The translations under genes were made by a program, and so were the position numbers. DNA of 32,614 nucleotides from an uncultured Eubacteriales bacterium (GTDB taxonomy: Bacteria > Bacillota > Clostridia > Peptostreptococcales > Anaerovoracaceae): assembly GCA_902778585.1 (NCBI GenBank), contig CACYYD010000020.1:1-32614 (forward strand), in the 5' to 3' direction. Numbering within the stretch: position 1 is the first letter of the stretch; the number at the start of each line of letters is the position of its first letter. Shown piece by piece: positions 23,184-32,476 of the stretch. The notes under the pieces are model-generated. The model worked only from the letters and a program-made list of their open reading frames with translations, did not search any database and had not been told where the DNA came from.

Positions 23184-24968
23184 TTGGAAAGAAAACCGAT
23201 ATACACCGAAATAGCCAATTGCCGCGACTGCTACCGCTGCGTAAGGCACTGTCCGGTCAAGGCGATCCAGATAAAGGACGCTCACGCGATCATCCTTTAT
23301 GACAGATGCACGTTCTGCGGCACCTGCGTAAATGAGTGCCCTAACTCCGTAAAGGCGATCAGGGACGACACCGACAGGGTCAGAATGGCTTTCCTTTCAA
23401 AGCGCAAGGTCATAGTTTCGCTGGCGCCGTCATACGTTTCGGAGTTTCACGGCTATGAAGATAATTTCGTAAGAGCCCTTTACAGGCTGGGATTCCACGC
23501 GGTATCCGAGACTGCCATCGGCGCGGCTCTCGTAACGGAAGCCCTCGACATCTACATGGACGAGCACGGAGAAGCTCCGTTCATCTCGACTGCCTGCCCG
23601 TCGGTAGTGCAGCTCGTAAAGAAATACTTCCCTGAAAGCATAGACGCCCTCGCTCCGGTGCCGAGCCCTCTCCAGACGCACAGTGCCTACCTCAGAAGGC
23701 TGTACGGAAATGACATAACCATAGTCTTCATAGGACCGTGCATCGCAAAGAAGATAGAGGCCGACGAGCACCCTGGCTACCCGGACATCGCCCTCACGTT
23801 CAGGGAAGTCCGCCAGTGGCTCGAAGAAGAGAACATCGACCTCGAGCACATGGATACCGGAGTCGAGGTAGACTTCGTACCTGCAAAAGCGGGCAAGTCA
23901 TCCATATATCCAATAGAAAACGGCCAGATTGAATCATCAAGGATATGGCAGAACCACTTCATCGAGCAGACCGCCCTTTCGGTCTCCGGTGTTCCGCGTG
24001 TAATGTCATCGCTTGCCGGCACACATACAAGGGACTTCCTCGAAGCGCTCAACTGCGACGGCGGATGCATCAGCGGTCCGGGAACATCGCACGACGACTC
24101 TGCGGTAGTCCGCAAGAAGTCTGTCGCTTCGTACGTCCTGAGCCGCCTGAGCGAGCCTGACATCTTCACCGGCGATCCTGAATTCGCCAGGGAAGTCTAC
24201 GAGAAGGGCTATGGCATACTCGGGGCTGCACAGCCCGAACCTGCAAGTGTCGAGCGCGGCGGACACACAGAAGAAGAGATACGCGATGCACTGGCGCTCC
24301 TGGGCAAGACATCCAAGAACGACGAGCTCAACTGCGGCGGCTGCGGATACCCTTCATGCCGCGACATGGCATGCGCCCTTCTTGACGGTCTGGCCGAAGT
24401 CGAGATGTGCGTTACCAAGATGAGAAAAGACGCCGAGAGCAAGGTAGACATACTGCTGTCGACCATCCCGCACGGCGTAGTCATTGTAGACAAGAATCTG
24501 AATATCGCTGAGTGCAACAAGATATTCATCAAGATATTCGAGGACTTCCCGGATGAGTTCCTTGACGCCGACGGACTGCGTTCTTTCCGCGGTACCCCGG
24601 TGTCGGCCTTCGTTCCGTTTGCCGAGAAGTTCAGAGAGCAGTTCTTCATGAACAGACCGCAGCAGTACCGCTTCAAGCACAACGGTAAGATCATGAGGAT
24701 CACATTCTTCCTGGTCGAGAACAAGGAGATGCTCGGTGCGATGTTCGAAGACATCACCACCCCTACCGTAAAGAGAGAGGCGGTCGTGGAGAAGGCCGAG
24801 AACGTCATCACCCAGTCGCTCAAGACAGTACAGCAGATAGCTTCCCTTCTCGGCGAGAACGCGGCAGAGACAGAGCTGGTGCTCAACTCGATCATCGAAG
24901 AGTTCAATATCGGAGCGGACGACGGAAGCGAAAGCGGTCTGGTTGAAGAAGAAGGCGGTGCCAAGTAA
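23184..24968 (+). CDS. Sensory [FeFe]-hydrogenase-like protein (HydS, group C type) with PAS domain
   Basis: 594 aa from TTG 23184, preferred because GGAGG lies nine bases upstream; an ATG at 23133 adds 17 residues without a site. Two N-terminal [4Fe-4S] motifs: CRDCYRCVRHCP and CTFCGTCVNECP. The H-cluster domain keeps all four ligands: Cys138 (STACPS), Cys186 (GPCIAKK), Cys291 and Cys295 (EALNCDGGCISGPG). The motif variants fit sensory rather than catalytic enzymes. Then follows a four-cysteine FeS domain (about 383-410, NCGGCGYPSC) and a PAS domain (about 420-540), ending in a helical tail. It is likely a hydrogen or redox sensor in the cytoplasm. It overlaps the phosphatase gene (TAATG), its probable output partner. 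No HydEFG maturases are in the window. Confidence 0.9.
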   Translation: MERKPIYTEIANCRDCYRCVRHCPVKAIQIKDAHAIILYDRCTFCGTCVNECPNSVKAIRDDTDRVRMAFLSKRKVIVSLAPSYVSEFHGYEDNFVRALYRLGFHAVSETAIGAALVTEALDIYMDEHGEAPFISTACPSVVQLVKKYFPESIDALAPVPSPLQTHSAYLRRLYGNDITIVFIGPCIAKKIEADEHPGYPDIALTFREVRQWLEEENIDLEHMDTGVEVDFVPAKAGKSSIYPIENGQIESSRIWQNHFIEQTALSVSGVPRVMSSLAGTHTRDFLEALNCDGGCISGPGTSHDDSAVVRKKSVASYVLSRLSEPDIFTGDPEFAREVYEKGYGILGAAQPEPASVERGGHTEEEIRDALALLGKTSKNDELNCGGCGYPSCRDMACALLDGLAEVEMCVTKMRKDAESKVDILLSTIPHGVVIVDKNLNIAECNKIFIKIFEDFPDEFLDADGLRSFRGTPVSAFVPFAEKFREQFFMNRPQQYRFKHNGKIMRITFFLVENKEMLGAMFEDITTPTVKREAVVEKAENVITQSLKTVQQIASLLGENAAETELVLNSIIEEFNIGADDGSESGLVEEEGGAK

Positions 24969-26242
24969 TGAATGACGTCTGTATCGATATCGATTATTCA
25001 CAGCTTTTCAAGAACGGCCAGAAGATAGGCGGAGACGTGTTTCTGCTGGACAGGAACCCGGGTTCCAACATCATAACGGCTACGCTCTCCGACGGACTCG
25101 GAAGCGGCGTAAAGGCCAACGTGCTCGCATCGCTTACGTCCCATATGGCAAACAAGCTGTCCTTCTCCCCTATGGATCTTTCGCACTCGGCCGAGATCAT
25201 AATGGATACGCTGCCGGTCGACAGGGATAAAGGCATCAGCTATTCGACGTTCACGATCGCCAGGATAGCCTTCGCAGACGACAAGTCGTTCATCAGCACC
25301 GACCTCGTCGAATACGACAATCCGGCCAGCCTGAGGTTCTCCTATTCAGAACCGGTCGAATGGGAGAAGCACGCCACTAAGCTCCGCAGAAAGGCAGCCA
25401 TAAAAGAAGAGATAGTATACGCGTCGTCCTTCGACATGAAGCTGGGCGACAGGCTCATATTCTTCAGTGACGGAGTCGCGCAGGCCGGAGCTCCGCTCGG
25501 ATCTTTCAGAGATGAGGGCGTGAGCACGCGCACCATGCTGCCGGGAGCCCCTCACAAGGTGAACCAGCCGCAGCCGGCAGAGCGCCTCAAGGAATGGGGC
25601 GTCGAAAACGTGCAGGAATTCATACGCGGACTGCTCGCCAAGAAGCCTGCGATCAACTCAAGAGACCTGGCAAGAGCGATAGTCACCGAGGCTTACAAGC
25701 GCGACAACTACCACCCTAACGACGATATAACCTGCGCGGTGATCGCCATAAGGAAGCCGTCCCGCGTGCTGATAATCACCGGCGCGCCGAGAAACCGTGA
25801 GTCAGACAAGCGCCTCGGCGAGATTATCAGAAATTTCGAAGGCTTCGTCATAGTCTGCGGCGGCACCACCGCCAAGATCGTCGCCAGAGAGCTCAACAAG
25901 GAAGTAAAGGCAGACAAATCGCCTTCGGGCAACCTGCCTCCTGCCAGCATAATAGACGGCATCGACCTCGTGACGGAAGGAATGCTCACTCTGGCCGAAG
26001 TCGGAAACAGGCTCGAAGACAAGGTCCTTCTGAAGCACATGCCTGAGGATCCGGCAAAGCGCATCATAAAAATACTGAGGGAGATCGACCAGGCGCAGAT
26101 AGTAGTCGGGACCAAGATCAACGACGACACCGATGACCCTGCAGCAGCCGCCAAGATAGGCGTAAGATTCCCGGTAATAGAAAAGATAGTCCGCTCCCTC
26201 GAGCGCAACTATCTGAAAGAAGTCGACGTAAGATATCTGTAA
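24968..26242 (+). CDS. SpoIIE/PP2C-family serine phosphatase partner of the sensory hydrogenase
   Basis: 424 aa. The PP2C fold is marked by TATLSDGLGSGVKA (Asp42, metal ligand), a central LIFFSDGVAQAG (about 163-174) and NDDITCAVIAIRK near residue 255, the closing metal-binding motif. From about 265 a second, C-terminal domain begins (RVLIITGAPRNRESD, FVIVCGGTTAKIVARELNK, GIDLVTEGMLTLAEVG) that I cannot name; it is alpha/beta and may bind a nucleotide or small molecule. Translation is coupled to the upstream gene by a one-base overlap. Known group C3 sensory hydrogenases are paired with PP2C phosphatases, so signal output by dephosphorylation of a protein, for example an anti-sigma-type partner, is likely. 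No target is encoded nearby. Confidence 0.88.
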   Translation: MNDVCIDIDYSQLFKNGQKIGGDVFLLDRNPGSNIITATLSDGLGSGVKANVLASLTSHMANKLSFSPMDLSHSAEIIMDTLPVDRDKGISYSTFTIARIAFADDKSFISTDLVEYDNPASLRFSYSEPVEWEKHATKLRRKAAIKEEIVYASSFDMKLGDRLIFFSDGVAQAGAPLGSFRDEGVSTRTMLPGAPHKVNQPQPAERLKEWGVENVQEFIRGLLAKKPAINSRDLARAIVTEAYKRDNYHPNDDITCAVIAIRKPSRVLIITGAPRNRESDKRLGEIIRNFEGFVIVCGGTTAKIVARELNKEVKADKSPSGNLPPASIIDGIDLVTEGMLTLAEVGNRLEDKVLLKHMPEDPAKRIIKILREIDQAQIVVGTKINDDTDDPAAAAKIGVRFPVIEKIVRSLERNYLKEVDVRYL

Positions 26243-26260
26243 CAGAGATCTGCAAAAGAA

Positions 26261-26287
26261 AAAAGCCTGCCGCAATGGCAGGCTTTT
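26261..26287. terminator. Bidirectional terminator between convergent genes
   Basis: AAAAGCCTGCC, GCAAT loop, GGCAGGCTTTT. Perfect stem with A-run and T-run, serving the phosphatase gene on the plus strand and the ABC transporter gene on the minus strand. Confidence 0.88.
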
Positions 26288-26294
26288 GAAGTGC

Positions 26295-28745
26295 TTAAAT
26301 GTCTGTTCTGGCGAGTATCTGAGCCGGTGTCTTGCGGAGTGTCACATAGACCGGTATCAGTCCCGCGATCAGGTTGAAGAGCAGTATCACGCCGAAGGTG
26401 ATCACGGCTACCACAGGCGATACGATGTACAGGCCTTCGAGATAGTACGTTATCTTGACCACCTGGGTCAGGCCGAAGTACATGAGCAATATGCCCGGTA
26501 TGGCCGTTATGAAGGTGATCACCAGGATCTCTCCGGTGAACATCCTGTAGATGTCCTTCTTCTTGAGGCCGATCGCTCTGAGTGTTCCTACCTCCTTTAT
26601 TCTTGAGAGGAACGACGATCTCAGCATCAGGAACATCTCGATGAGCGAGATGAGCATGATTATGCCTGCAACCACCAGAGCCGATGTCAGCTGATCCTTG
26701 CGGGCATTTATGTATGCCTTTCTGTCACGGCTGTCGTTCACCTTTGCCGACAGGCCCTCTTTATCGAGCATGGCCTTGAGAAGCGCTGTATTCTCTGCGT
26801 ATGCGGAGAAGTTCTTCTGCTTCATGATGTAGTCCTCTTTGATGGTATCGGCATGGACGTAATAGGTGTCGTCGTCAGCGCTGTCACTCGTATAGTATCC
26901 GACTACAGTCAGCTTGCGGCCGGCGACCTTAAGGGATACCGTCTTGCCGATCGGGACTTCTTCCTCATGATCGATATTGATAATGGTCTCGTAAACCTCT
27001 TTCGGAGCTTCGCCCTTCTTGATCTTGATATTGTTTGTAGCAAGATCGAGGTCTCTGACCTTACCGTTCTTTATATAGTCCTCTTCGCCCTCATCGCCGC
27101 TGAAGTACGAGAAGTCATCCTCTACATCGTTTCCGTTCGTGAGGATGTACATCGCCTGGCTCTCATCAACGAAGAGCGACGGCGACTCCGTATCGGCGAT
27201 ACCGACTATCGTGTAGTCCGGGAGATTCGGAACCTTGAGTTTGCGGCCGATGAACTCCTCCATCGTATCAAGTCCTACAGCCCGTCCGAGTCCGTCCCTC
27301 AGGAAGTCGTCGATGACCTTCTTGTCGATCACGACGTCGTGAGGATCTGCCGGCATTGAACCTGCAACCAGCTGGCCCTGCTTGAGCACGCTCGTGAGTA
27401 CGATCGAAAGAGTGAGATCTTCCTGAGCGTAATTGGTCTGCAGATAGTCGTTCATCGGCAGAGTGATGCTCTTTTTGGTGTCGCCCGGAAGCACGAATGA
27501 TACGTTCTCCAAACTGCCTACCAGCTCTATAAGATCATCGGTCTTTGCCGTGTTGGATATGGTCACATACTGGCCGTTCGTTGTTCTGTAGTCGACCGGC
27601 TTGACGTCGATCAGACCGAGCACGTTACTGACTGCAAGGAAGGCGAACATAGCCGCGAATACGAATCCCAGCAGCAGCACCTTCTTTATGCGCTTGAAGC
27701 CTTTGACCGTCTTCCATCCGCTGCTGATCATATTGCTCAGCCTGTATACGGATGTGTACTTGACCTTGTACTTTTTCGGCAGGCAAGCTGTGTAATCGAA
27801 GTCATTTTCCTCGAAGTAGCTCTCGTCCATGGCCTCGTAATGCTCGTTGACCATCTCGATGTTGGATGTTTCGTCAACTACATTGAGCATTCTGCCGGTA
27901 TTGACGTACAGGTTATTTCCCCTGATGACCAGCTTTATGTTGGCCTGGCGCTCTTCGTCGCTGTAGACGTCTACCTTTACATCATCCTGTCTGAAGTCCT
28001 TATGGACAGCCATGTCCTTGAGGTAGATCTTGTTCTCAAGCTGATAGTCCAGGAACCTCGAGGAGTCGTTGTTGTACGCCTTTACTATGCGGCCGTCCTT
28101 CATCTCGGCTACGTGATCCGAGTAGAATTCGGCGATGTTTCTCTCGTGCGTGACGAGGATGACCAGCCTCTCCCTTGAGATCGTCTTGATGATGTTCATG
28201 ATCTCGAGGGTGTTGGCGCTGTCGAGGTTTCCGGTAGGCTCGTCGGCGATTATGATGCTAGGGTTCTTTACGATCGCCCTCGCTATCGCGACTCTCTGTC
28301 TCTGTCCGCCGGACAGAGAACCTGCCATCTTATTTCTGTACTGGTCGATGCCGACCTTCTCGAGGCAGTATCTTACTCGCGCGTTTACGGTCGTCGTATC
28401 CCTGATACCGATCATACGGAGCGCGATAGCTACGTTCTCGAATACAGTCCTGTCATCGAGCAGGTTGAAGTTCTGGAATATGTATCCAATGCGCGCATTA
28501 CGGATGCTGTCGATCTTGCTCGAGCTGAATCTCGTGATGCGCTGGCCGTCGATCGTGATGGTTCCGCTGTCTACCTTGTCGAGTCCGCCGATAGCGTTCA
28601 GCAGAGTCGTCTTGCCGCAGCCGGAAGGGCCGAGCAGACACACGATGCCCTTGTCAGGCAGTGTCATGGACGTATTGTCGATGACGTGTATCTGGTTTGA
28701 CTTGCCCTTGTTGAAGTATTTGTTTACCTTCTCAAGTTTTATCAT
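26295..28745 (-). CDS. ABC transporter, fused ATPase and FtsX-like permease (second of pair)
   Basis: 816 aa. N-terminal ATPase (about 1-220) with Walker A GPSGCGKTT, signature LSGGQ and Walker B IIIADEPTGNLD, all of the LolD/MacB class. A linker leads to a first membrane helix (about 355-378), a large extracytoplasmic domain, and three C-terminal helices of the FtsX/MacB permease fold (about 680-810). The architecture is MacB-like with the ATPase fused in front. Such mechanotransmission exporters act on antimicrobial peptides or lipoproteins in other systems; the substrate here is unknown. It starts three bases after its upstream partner's stop, so the two probably form a heterodimer. Confidence 0.9.
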   Translation of the reverse strand: MIKLEKVNKYFNKGKSNQIHVIDNTSMTLPDKGIVCLLGPSGCGKTTLLNAIGGLDKVDSGTITIDGQRITRFSSSKIDSIRNARIGYIFQNFNLLDDRTVFENVAIALRMIGIRDTTTVNARVRYCLEKVGIDQYRNKMAGSLSGGQRQRVAIARAIVKNPSIIIADEPTGNLDSANTLEIMNIIKTISRERLVILVTHERNIAEFYSDHVAEMKDGRIVKAYNNDSSRFLDYQLENKIYLKDMAVHKDFRQDDVKVDVYSDEERQANIKLVIRGNNLYVNTGRMLNVVDETSNIEMVNEHYEAMDESYFEENDFDYTACLPKKYKVKYTSVYRLSNMISSGWKTVKGFKRIKKVLLLGFVFAAMFAFLAVSNVLGLIDVKPVDYRTTNGQYVTISNTAKTDDLIELVGSLENVSFVLPGDTKKSITLPMNDYLQTNYAQEDLTLSIVLTSVLKQGQLVAGSMPADPHDVVIDKKVIDDFLRDGLGRAVGLDTMEEFIGRKLKVPNLPDYTIVGIADTESPSLFVDESQAMYILTNGNDVEDDFSYFSGDEGEEDYIKNGKVRDLDLATNNIKIKKGEAPKEVYETIINIDHEEEVPIGKTVSLKVAGRKLTVVGYYTSDSADDDTYYVHADTIKEDYIMKQKNFSAYAENTALLKAMLDKEGLSAKVNDSRDRKAYINARKDQLTSALVVAGIIMLISLIEMFLMLRSSFLSRIKEVGTLRAIGLKKKDIYRMFTGEILVITFITAIPGILLMYFGLTQVVKITYYLEGLYIVSPVVAVITFGVILLFNLIAGLIPVYVTLRKTPAQILARTDI

Positions 28746-28748
28746 CTG

Positions 28749-31163
28749 CTACGCCCCCTCTCTGAATGCCTTCATGGCACTCTTTGTAAAGATGTGCCTT
28801 GAATATCTGTTGGCGATAAGGAGCGACATGAACAGAAGCACCGCGCCGAGCACAGCGTAGTCCACCGGAGTGAGGTAGTAGAGAAGCTTCGTTATCTGAG
28901 GAAGCTCTCTGTTCAGCAGCTTCTGCAGGATGCCCTTGTTGACCAGTACGACGAAGGCTATGTCAACGCCGTAGGCAATGAGCATCATAAGTATGAGTTC
29001 TACCCTGAGGATATTGTCGGTATTGCCCTTTGTGGCACCGAGAATTCTCAGAGTCGAGTAGTACGAATTACGCGACCTCATGATGAGCCTTATGACTGCG
29101 TATGCTATGAAGAAGAGTATGATGAACTCAAGCAGCAGCCTGCCGTAAGTCATGAGGTTCAGGAGCACGTTGAAGCCGCCCGTGGTGTCGTTCAGGGAGT
29201 CCTTCAGCGCGAGCGTAGTGAAGCCCTTGCCGCGGAGTGCCTCCTGGGTAGCATCCGAATCCTGCTCATTCTCCATGTATGCGCTTATCTGGAAGAATCC
29301 CCTGTCGAAGAGTTTTTCGAAGTCGTTGGTGCTGATGAATACGCAGTTGTAGTACATATCGTATTCATCCTTCGGTATCCCGAGAAGATCGTCGCAGTTT
29401 TTGCCGGTAACGACCTTCGAGACTTCGTAATCGCCTTCCGACTCGAAGAACCTGTTCTTTACCTTGAGCTTGAAGTCCTTGCCGACAGCTTCCTGATCCT
29501 TGTAGTAGTATGTCTGGTCCTCAAATATATAGACCTTGCCGTCAGGCACCTTGCCGGACGAGAATACTGCTCTGTCATACTCACAGTCGACCTTGGTGCC
29601 GCCGAAGTTGAGCACCGAACTCGAAGTGGCCGCCATCATGGATACCAGGAGCTCGTTTCCGACTGTCTCGCTCGTGTATATCGTCGAATATCCGTAAAGC
29701 GAGAAGTCCGAATCCTCGTCCAGACTGTCATCCACTATGATCCCGGCTATCTTTATGTCCTGATCAAAATAGTAATCCTGCATCTGGGACATATCCTGCA
29801 GCTGCACCGTGGTGCCTATAAACTGCTCTGCCCCGTCGCCCGAACTTATGAGGGCATCGCTGCTGGAATCCAGCTTTACGACTATCTCATAATCGTTTTC
29901 AGGCATGTGACCGTATTTGACATCCTTGGCGTCGACCTGCGTCACCGGCATGACCGGACCTTCGATATAGAAGTCGCCCATGCTGAAGCTGACACCACTG
30001 TCGATCGCGAGGTCGTTCTTTACTATCTCCTTGATATTCGGTGTTGACGCAACGGAATTGAAATCCTCTTCAGTAAAGTTGCTCTCGTCAGCCTTCTTTA
30101 CGATTATTCTGTCCGAGCTCGTATTGACGAAGTACGGATTGCTTCCGAGAAGGTCACTCTCGTGCATGCTGTTCTTTGTTGTCGCATACTGTGTCAGCAC
30201 GGCCGTTGACACAAAGAAATACACTATGAACAGAAGGACGAACTTGGCCGGCAGGTTGAAGGTGTTCCTTACGCCCAGCCTGAGCTCCGATCCCTTTCGC
30301 ATCTTTCTCGGCTTCAGGACCTCTCCGTGAGCGGAGACCTTGCCTGCGTCGGCGGCTCTTTCAGCCTTGGCGGCACGTGCCACACGTCCCTCACGCGGCT
30401 GCAGATCGCTGCCCTCCGCTTTATCATCCGCAGCTATGCCTTCCGGACGGTATTCCTCGGCTGAGCTGAGGCGCGGCGGTGCGATAGTCTTGTCTTCGAT
30501 GATCTTGCCGTCATGCATTGTGAGCTTTCGTGTAACGTATGGCTCAGCCTGCTCATAGTTATGAGTTACGATGACGACCAGCTTGTCTATCGATACTTTC
30601 GCCAGAGTCTCCATTACGCTCTGGGCAGACTTGCTGTCCAGGTTTCCGGTAGGCTCGTCCGCGACGATGATAGGAGCGTTCTTTGCCAGAGCACGCGCTA
30701 TGGCTACTCTCTGCTTCTGTCCTCCGGAAAGCCTTGATACCTTTGTGCGTCTGTATTTTGAAAGCCCTACAAGGTCAATGAGTTCAAGGATGCGATCCCT
30801 GCACTCTTTTTTCTTCTTTCCCGAAAGCAGCATAACGGCTTCGATGTTCTGATATACCGTGTAGCTGTTTATGAGGTTGAAGTCCTGGAAAATATTTCCG
30901 ATGTAGGTCTTACGGTAGACCTCGTAATCTTCCGTTCCGTATGCGGTGGTATCTTCACCGCACACAAACATCTCACCCTCTTCATAGGTGTCGAGTCCGC
31001 TTATAACATTGAGGAGCGTTGACTTACCGCTTCCGCTCTCTCCGGTTATGGCAACGAATTCACCGATGTCGAGGTTGAGATCGATACGCGAAAAACCCAT
31101 GCTGACGGAATCTTCGCCGGCATAGTATTTCGATACCTTTCTTAGTTCTATGGTATGAGACAA
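28749..31163 (-). CDS. ABC transporter, fused ATPase and FtsX-like permease (first of pair)
   Basis: 804 aa from TTG 31163, chosen because AGGAGG lies eight bases before it and the ATPase fold begins at once (SHTIELRKVSKYY). Walker A GESGSGKST, signature LSGGQ and Walker B IIVADEPTGNLD are intact. A charged, Ala/Lys/Arg-rich linker (about 245-290) precedes the first membrane helix (about 305-325). A large external domain and three C-terminal helices follow. It is a paralogue of the downstream gene and probably its partner. No histidine kinase or response regulator, which often accompany BceAB-type exporters, is in the window. Confidence 0.9.
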   Translation of the reverse strand: MSHTIELRKVSKYYAGEDSVSMGFSRIDLNLDIGEFVAITGESGSGKSTLLNVISGLDTYEEGEMFVCGEDTTAYGTEDYEVYRKTYIGNIFQDFNLINSYTVYQNIEAVMLLSGKKKKECRDRILELIDLVGLSKYRRTKVSRLSGGQKQRVAIARALAKNAPIIVADEPTGNLDSKSAQSVMETLAKVSIDKLVVIVTHNYEQAEPYVTRKLTMHDGKIIEDKTIAPPRLSSAEEYRPEGIAADDKAEGSDLQPREGRVARAAKAERAADAGKVSAHGEVLKPRKMRKGSELRLGVRNTFNLPAKFVLLFIVYFFVSTAVLTQYATTKNSMHESDLLGSNPYFVNTSSDRIIVKKADESNFTEEDFNSVASTPNIKEIVKNDLAIDSGVSFSMGDFYIEGPVMPVTQVDAKDVKYGHMPENDYEIVVKLDSSSDALISSGDGAEQFIGTTVQLQDMSQMQDYYFDQDIKIAGIIVDDSLDEDSDFSLYGYSTIYTSETVGNELLVSMMAATSSSVLNFGGTKVDCEYDRAVFSSGKVPDGKVYIFEDQTYYYKDQEAVGKDFKLKVKNRFFESEGDYEVSKVVTGKNCDDLLGIPKDEYDMYYNCVFISTNDFEKLFDRGFFQISAYMENEQDSDATQEALRGKGFTTLALKDSLNDTTGGFNVLLNLMTYGRLLLEFIILFFIAYAVIRLIMRSRNSYYSTLRILGATKGNTDNILRVELILMMLIAYGVDIAFVVLVNKGILQKLLNRELPQITKLLYYLTPVDYAVLGAVLLFMSLLIANRYSRHIFTKSAMKAFREGA

Positions 31164-31211
31164 TTCACTGTCCTCCTTGTCCAGCCTGCTCCGCAGGCCA
31201 TGTCCCACGCT

Positions 31212-31239
31212 ATTATAGCATCTTGTGCCTTCTGAGTAA
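31212..31239 (-). promoter_or_regulatory. Promoter of the ABC transporter pair
   Basis: Minus strand TGCTATAAT, an extended -10 (box at 31212-31217), with a weak -35 TTACTC (31234-31239) at 16 bp. About 50 nt upstream of the TTG start. Confidence 0.6.
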
Positions 31240-31287
31240 GGATTATTAAGGAATATACATATTGTGTCAGCTGCAAAACAGGCACAC

Positions 31288-31322
31288 AAAAAGGCGGTGC
31301 GGATGCTGCATCCGCGCCGCTC
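31288..31322 (-). terminator. Intrinsic terminator of fba
   Basis: Minus strand GCGGCGCGGATG, CAG loop, CATCCGCACCGCC, then TTTTTG. Strong GC-rich stem about 22 nt after the fba stop at 31344. Confidence 0.88.
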
Positions 31323-31343
31323 CCTGACCCTTTTTCAGGATTT

Positions 31344-32312
31344 TTAGATCTTGTTGTCCGAACCGAGAACGTTTACGATCTTATGAGCTACCATGTCCTT
31401 GACGGCCTGTCTTGCCGGCTTCAGATACTGGCGCGGATCGAAGTGCGATGGATTCTCGGCAAGATACTTACGGATGTTTCCTGTCATTGCGAGACGGATG
31501 TCCGAATCGATGTTGATCTTGCAGACTGCGGACCTTGCTGCCTGACGGAGCTGCTCCTCAGGGATGCCGATAGCATCAGGCATGTTTCCGCCGTATTCGT
31601 TGACCATCTTTACGAATTCCTGCGGTACGGATGAAGATCCGTGAAGAACGATAGGGAATCCCGGCAGTCTCTTTGTTACTTCTTCAAGTACGTCGAAACG
31701 CAGTGGCGGCGGTACGAGAATACCCTTCTCGTTTCTTGTGCACTGCTCAGGACGGAACTTGTAAGCACCGTGGGATGTACCGATGGCGATAGCGAGCGAG
31801 TCGCAGCCTGTTCTTGTAACGAATTCCTCTACTTCTTCAGGTCTTGTGTAGCTTGCCTGGCCTGCTTCTACGACTACTTCGTCTTCTACTCCCTCGAGAG
31901 TTCCGAGCTCAGCTTCTACTACTACGCCGTGAGCGTGAGCATATTCAACGACCTGCTTTGTGATCGCGATATTCTCTTCGAAAGGCTTCGAGGACATGTC
32001 GATCATGACCGAAGTGAATCCGCCGTCGATGCAGCTCTTGCAGAGCTCGAACGAATCACCGTGGTCGAGGTGAAGAGCGATAGGGATCTCAGGATTCTCT
32101 GCAACGGCAGCCTCAACGAGCTTTACCAAGTAAGTGTGGTTGGCATAAGCGCGGGCTCCCTTGGATACCTGCAGGATCACCGGGCTTCTGAGCTCTCCGG
32201 CAGCCTCTGTGATGCCCTGAACGATCTCCATGTTGTTGACGTTGAATGCGCCTACTGCGTATCCGCCGTCATAAGCCTTCTTGAACATTTCAGTTGTTGT
32301 AACGAGTGGCAT
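31344..32312 (-). CDS. fba: Fructose-1,6-bisphosphate aldolase, class II
   Basis: 322 aa from ATG 32312, preceded by GGAGG; the open frame extends 19 codons further without a site. Class II zinc aldolase motifs: GAFNVNNMEIVQ (about 21-32), ALHLDHGDSFELC with the zinc/catalytic His and Asp (about 79-91), EAELGTLEGVED, IAIGTSHGAYKF with a zinc His, and VLHGSSSVP. It splits fructose 1,6-bisphosphate to dihydroxyacetone phosphate and glyceraldehyde 3-phosphate in glycolysis and gluconeogenesis. Monocistronic, with its own promoter (32348-32376) and terminator. Confidence 0.96.
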   Translation of the reverse strand: MPLVTTTEMFKKAYDGGYAVGAFNVNNMEIVQGITEAAGELRSPVILQVSKGARAYANHTYLVKLVEAAVAENPEIPIALHLDHGDSFELCKSCIDGGFTSVMIDMSSKPFEENIAITKQVVEYAHAHGVVVEAELGTLEGVEDEVVVEAGQASYTRPEEVEEFVTRTGCDSLAIAIGTSHGAYKFRPEQCTRNEKGILVPPPLRFDVLEEVTKRLPGFPIVLHGSSSVPQEFVKMVNEYGGNMPDAIGIPEEQLRQAARSAVCKINIDSDIRLAMTGNIRKYLAENPSHFDPRQYLKPARQAVKDMVAHKIVNVLGSDNKI

Positions 32313-32347
32313 TTCTAGTACCTCCTTTTCCTTCTCATACACGATGT

Positions 32348-32376
32348 ATTCTACCTGCCGGGCAGTCAAATTTCAA
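32348..32376 (-). promoter_or_regulatory. fba promoter
   Basis: Minus strand TTGAAA (32371-32376), 17-bp spacer, TAGAAT (32348-32353), about 35 nt upstream of the ATG. Confidence 0.65.
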
Positions 32377-32430
32377 CTAAAGCACCAAAATAACACATCT
32401 TTGTACAAGTGATCGGGATCGGAAGCATCA

Positions 32431-32458
32431 AAAGAGCCGGTCCGAAGACCGGCTCTTT
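32431..32458. terminator. Strong intrinsic terminator downstream of the right-edge gene
   Basis: AAAGAGCCGGTC, CGAA loop (TTCG on the minus strand, an ultra-stable tetraloop), GACCGGCTCTTT. A 12-bp perfect stem ending in T-run on the minus strand, about 50 nt past the stop at 32506. Confidence 0.92.
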
Positions 32459-32476
32459 AAGCCTTGTTACCAAAAG

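Noticed and set aside
23184..24968. Catalytic [FeFe]-hydrogenase
   Set aside because: The H-cluster motifs are variant (TACPS, GPCIAKK) and followed by FeS and PAS domains with a phosphatase partner, which fits a sensor better than a catalytic enzyme.
30044..30052. Single TTGACGCAA inside the first ABC transporter gene
   Set aside because: Isolated copy within a well-supported coding region, with no partner at 21 or 36 bp.
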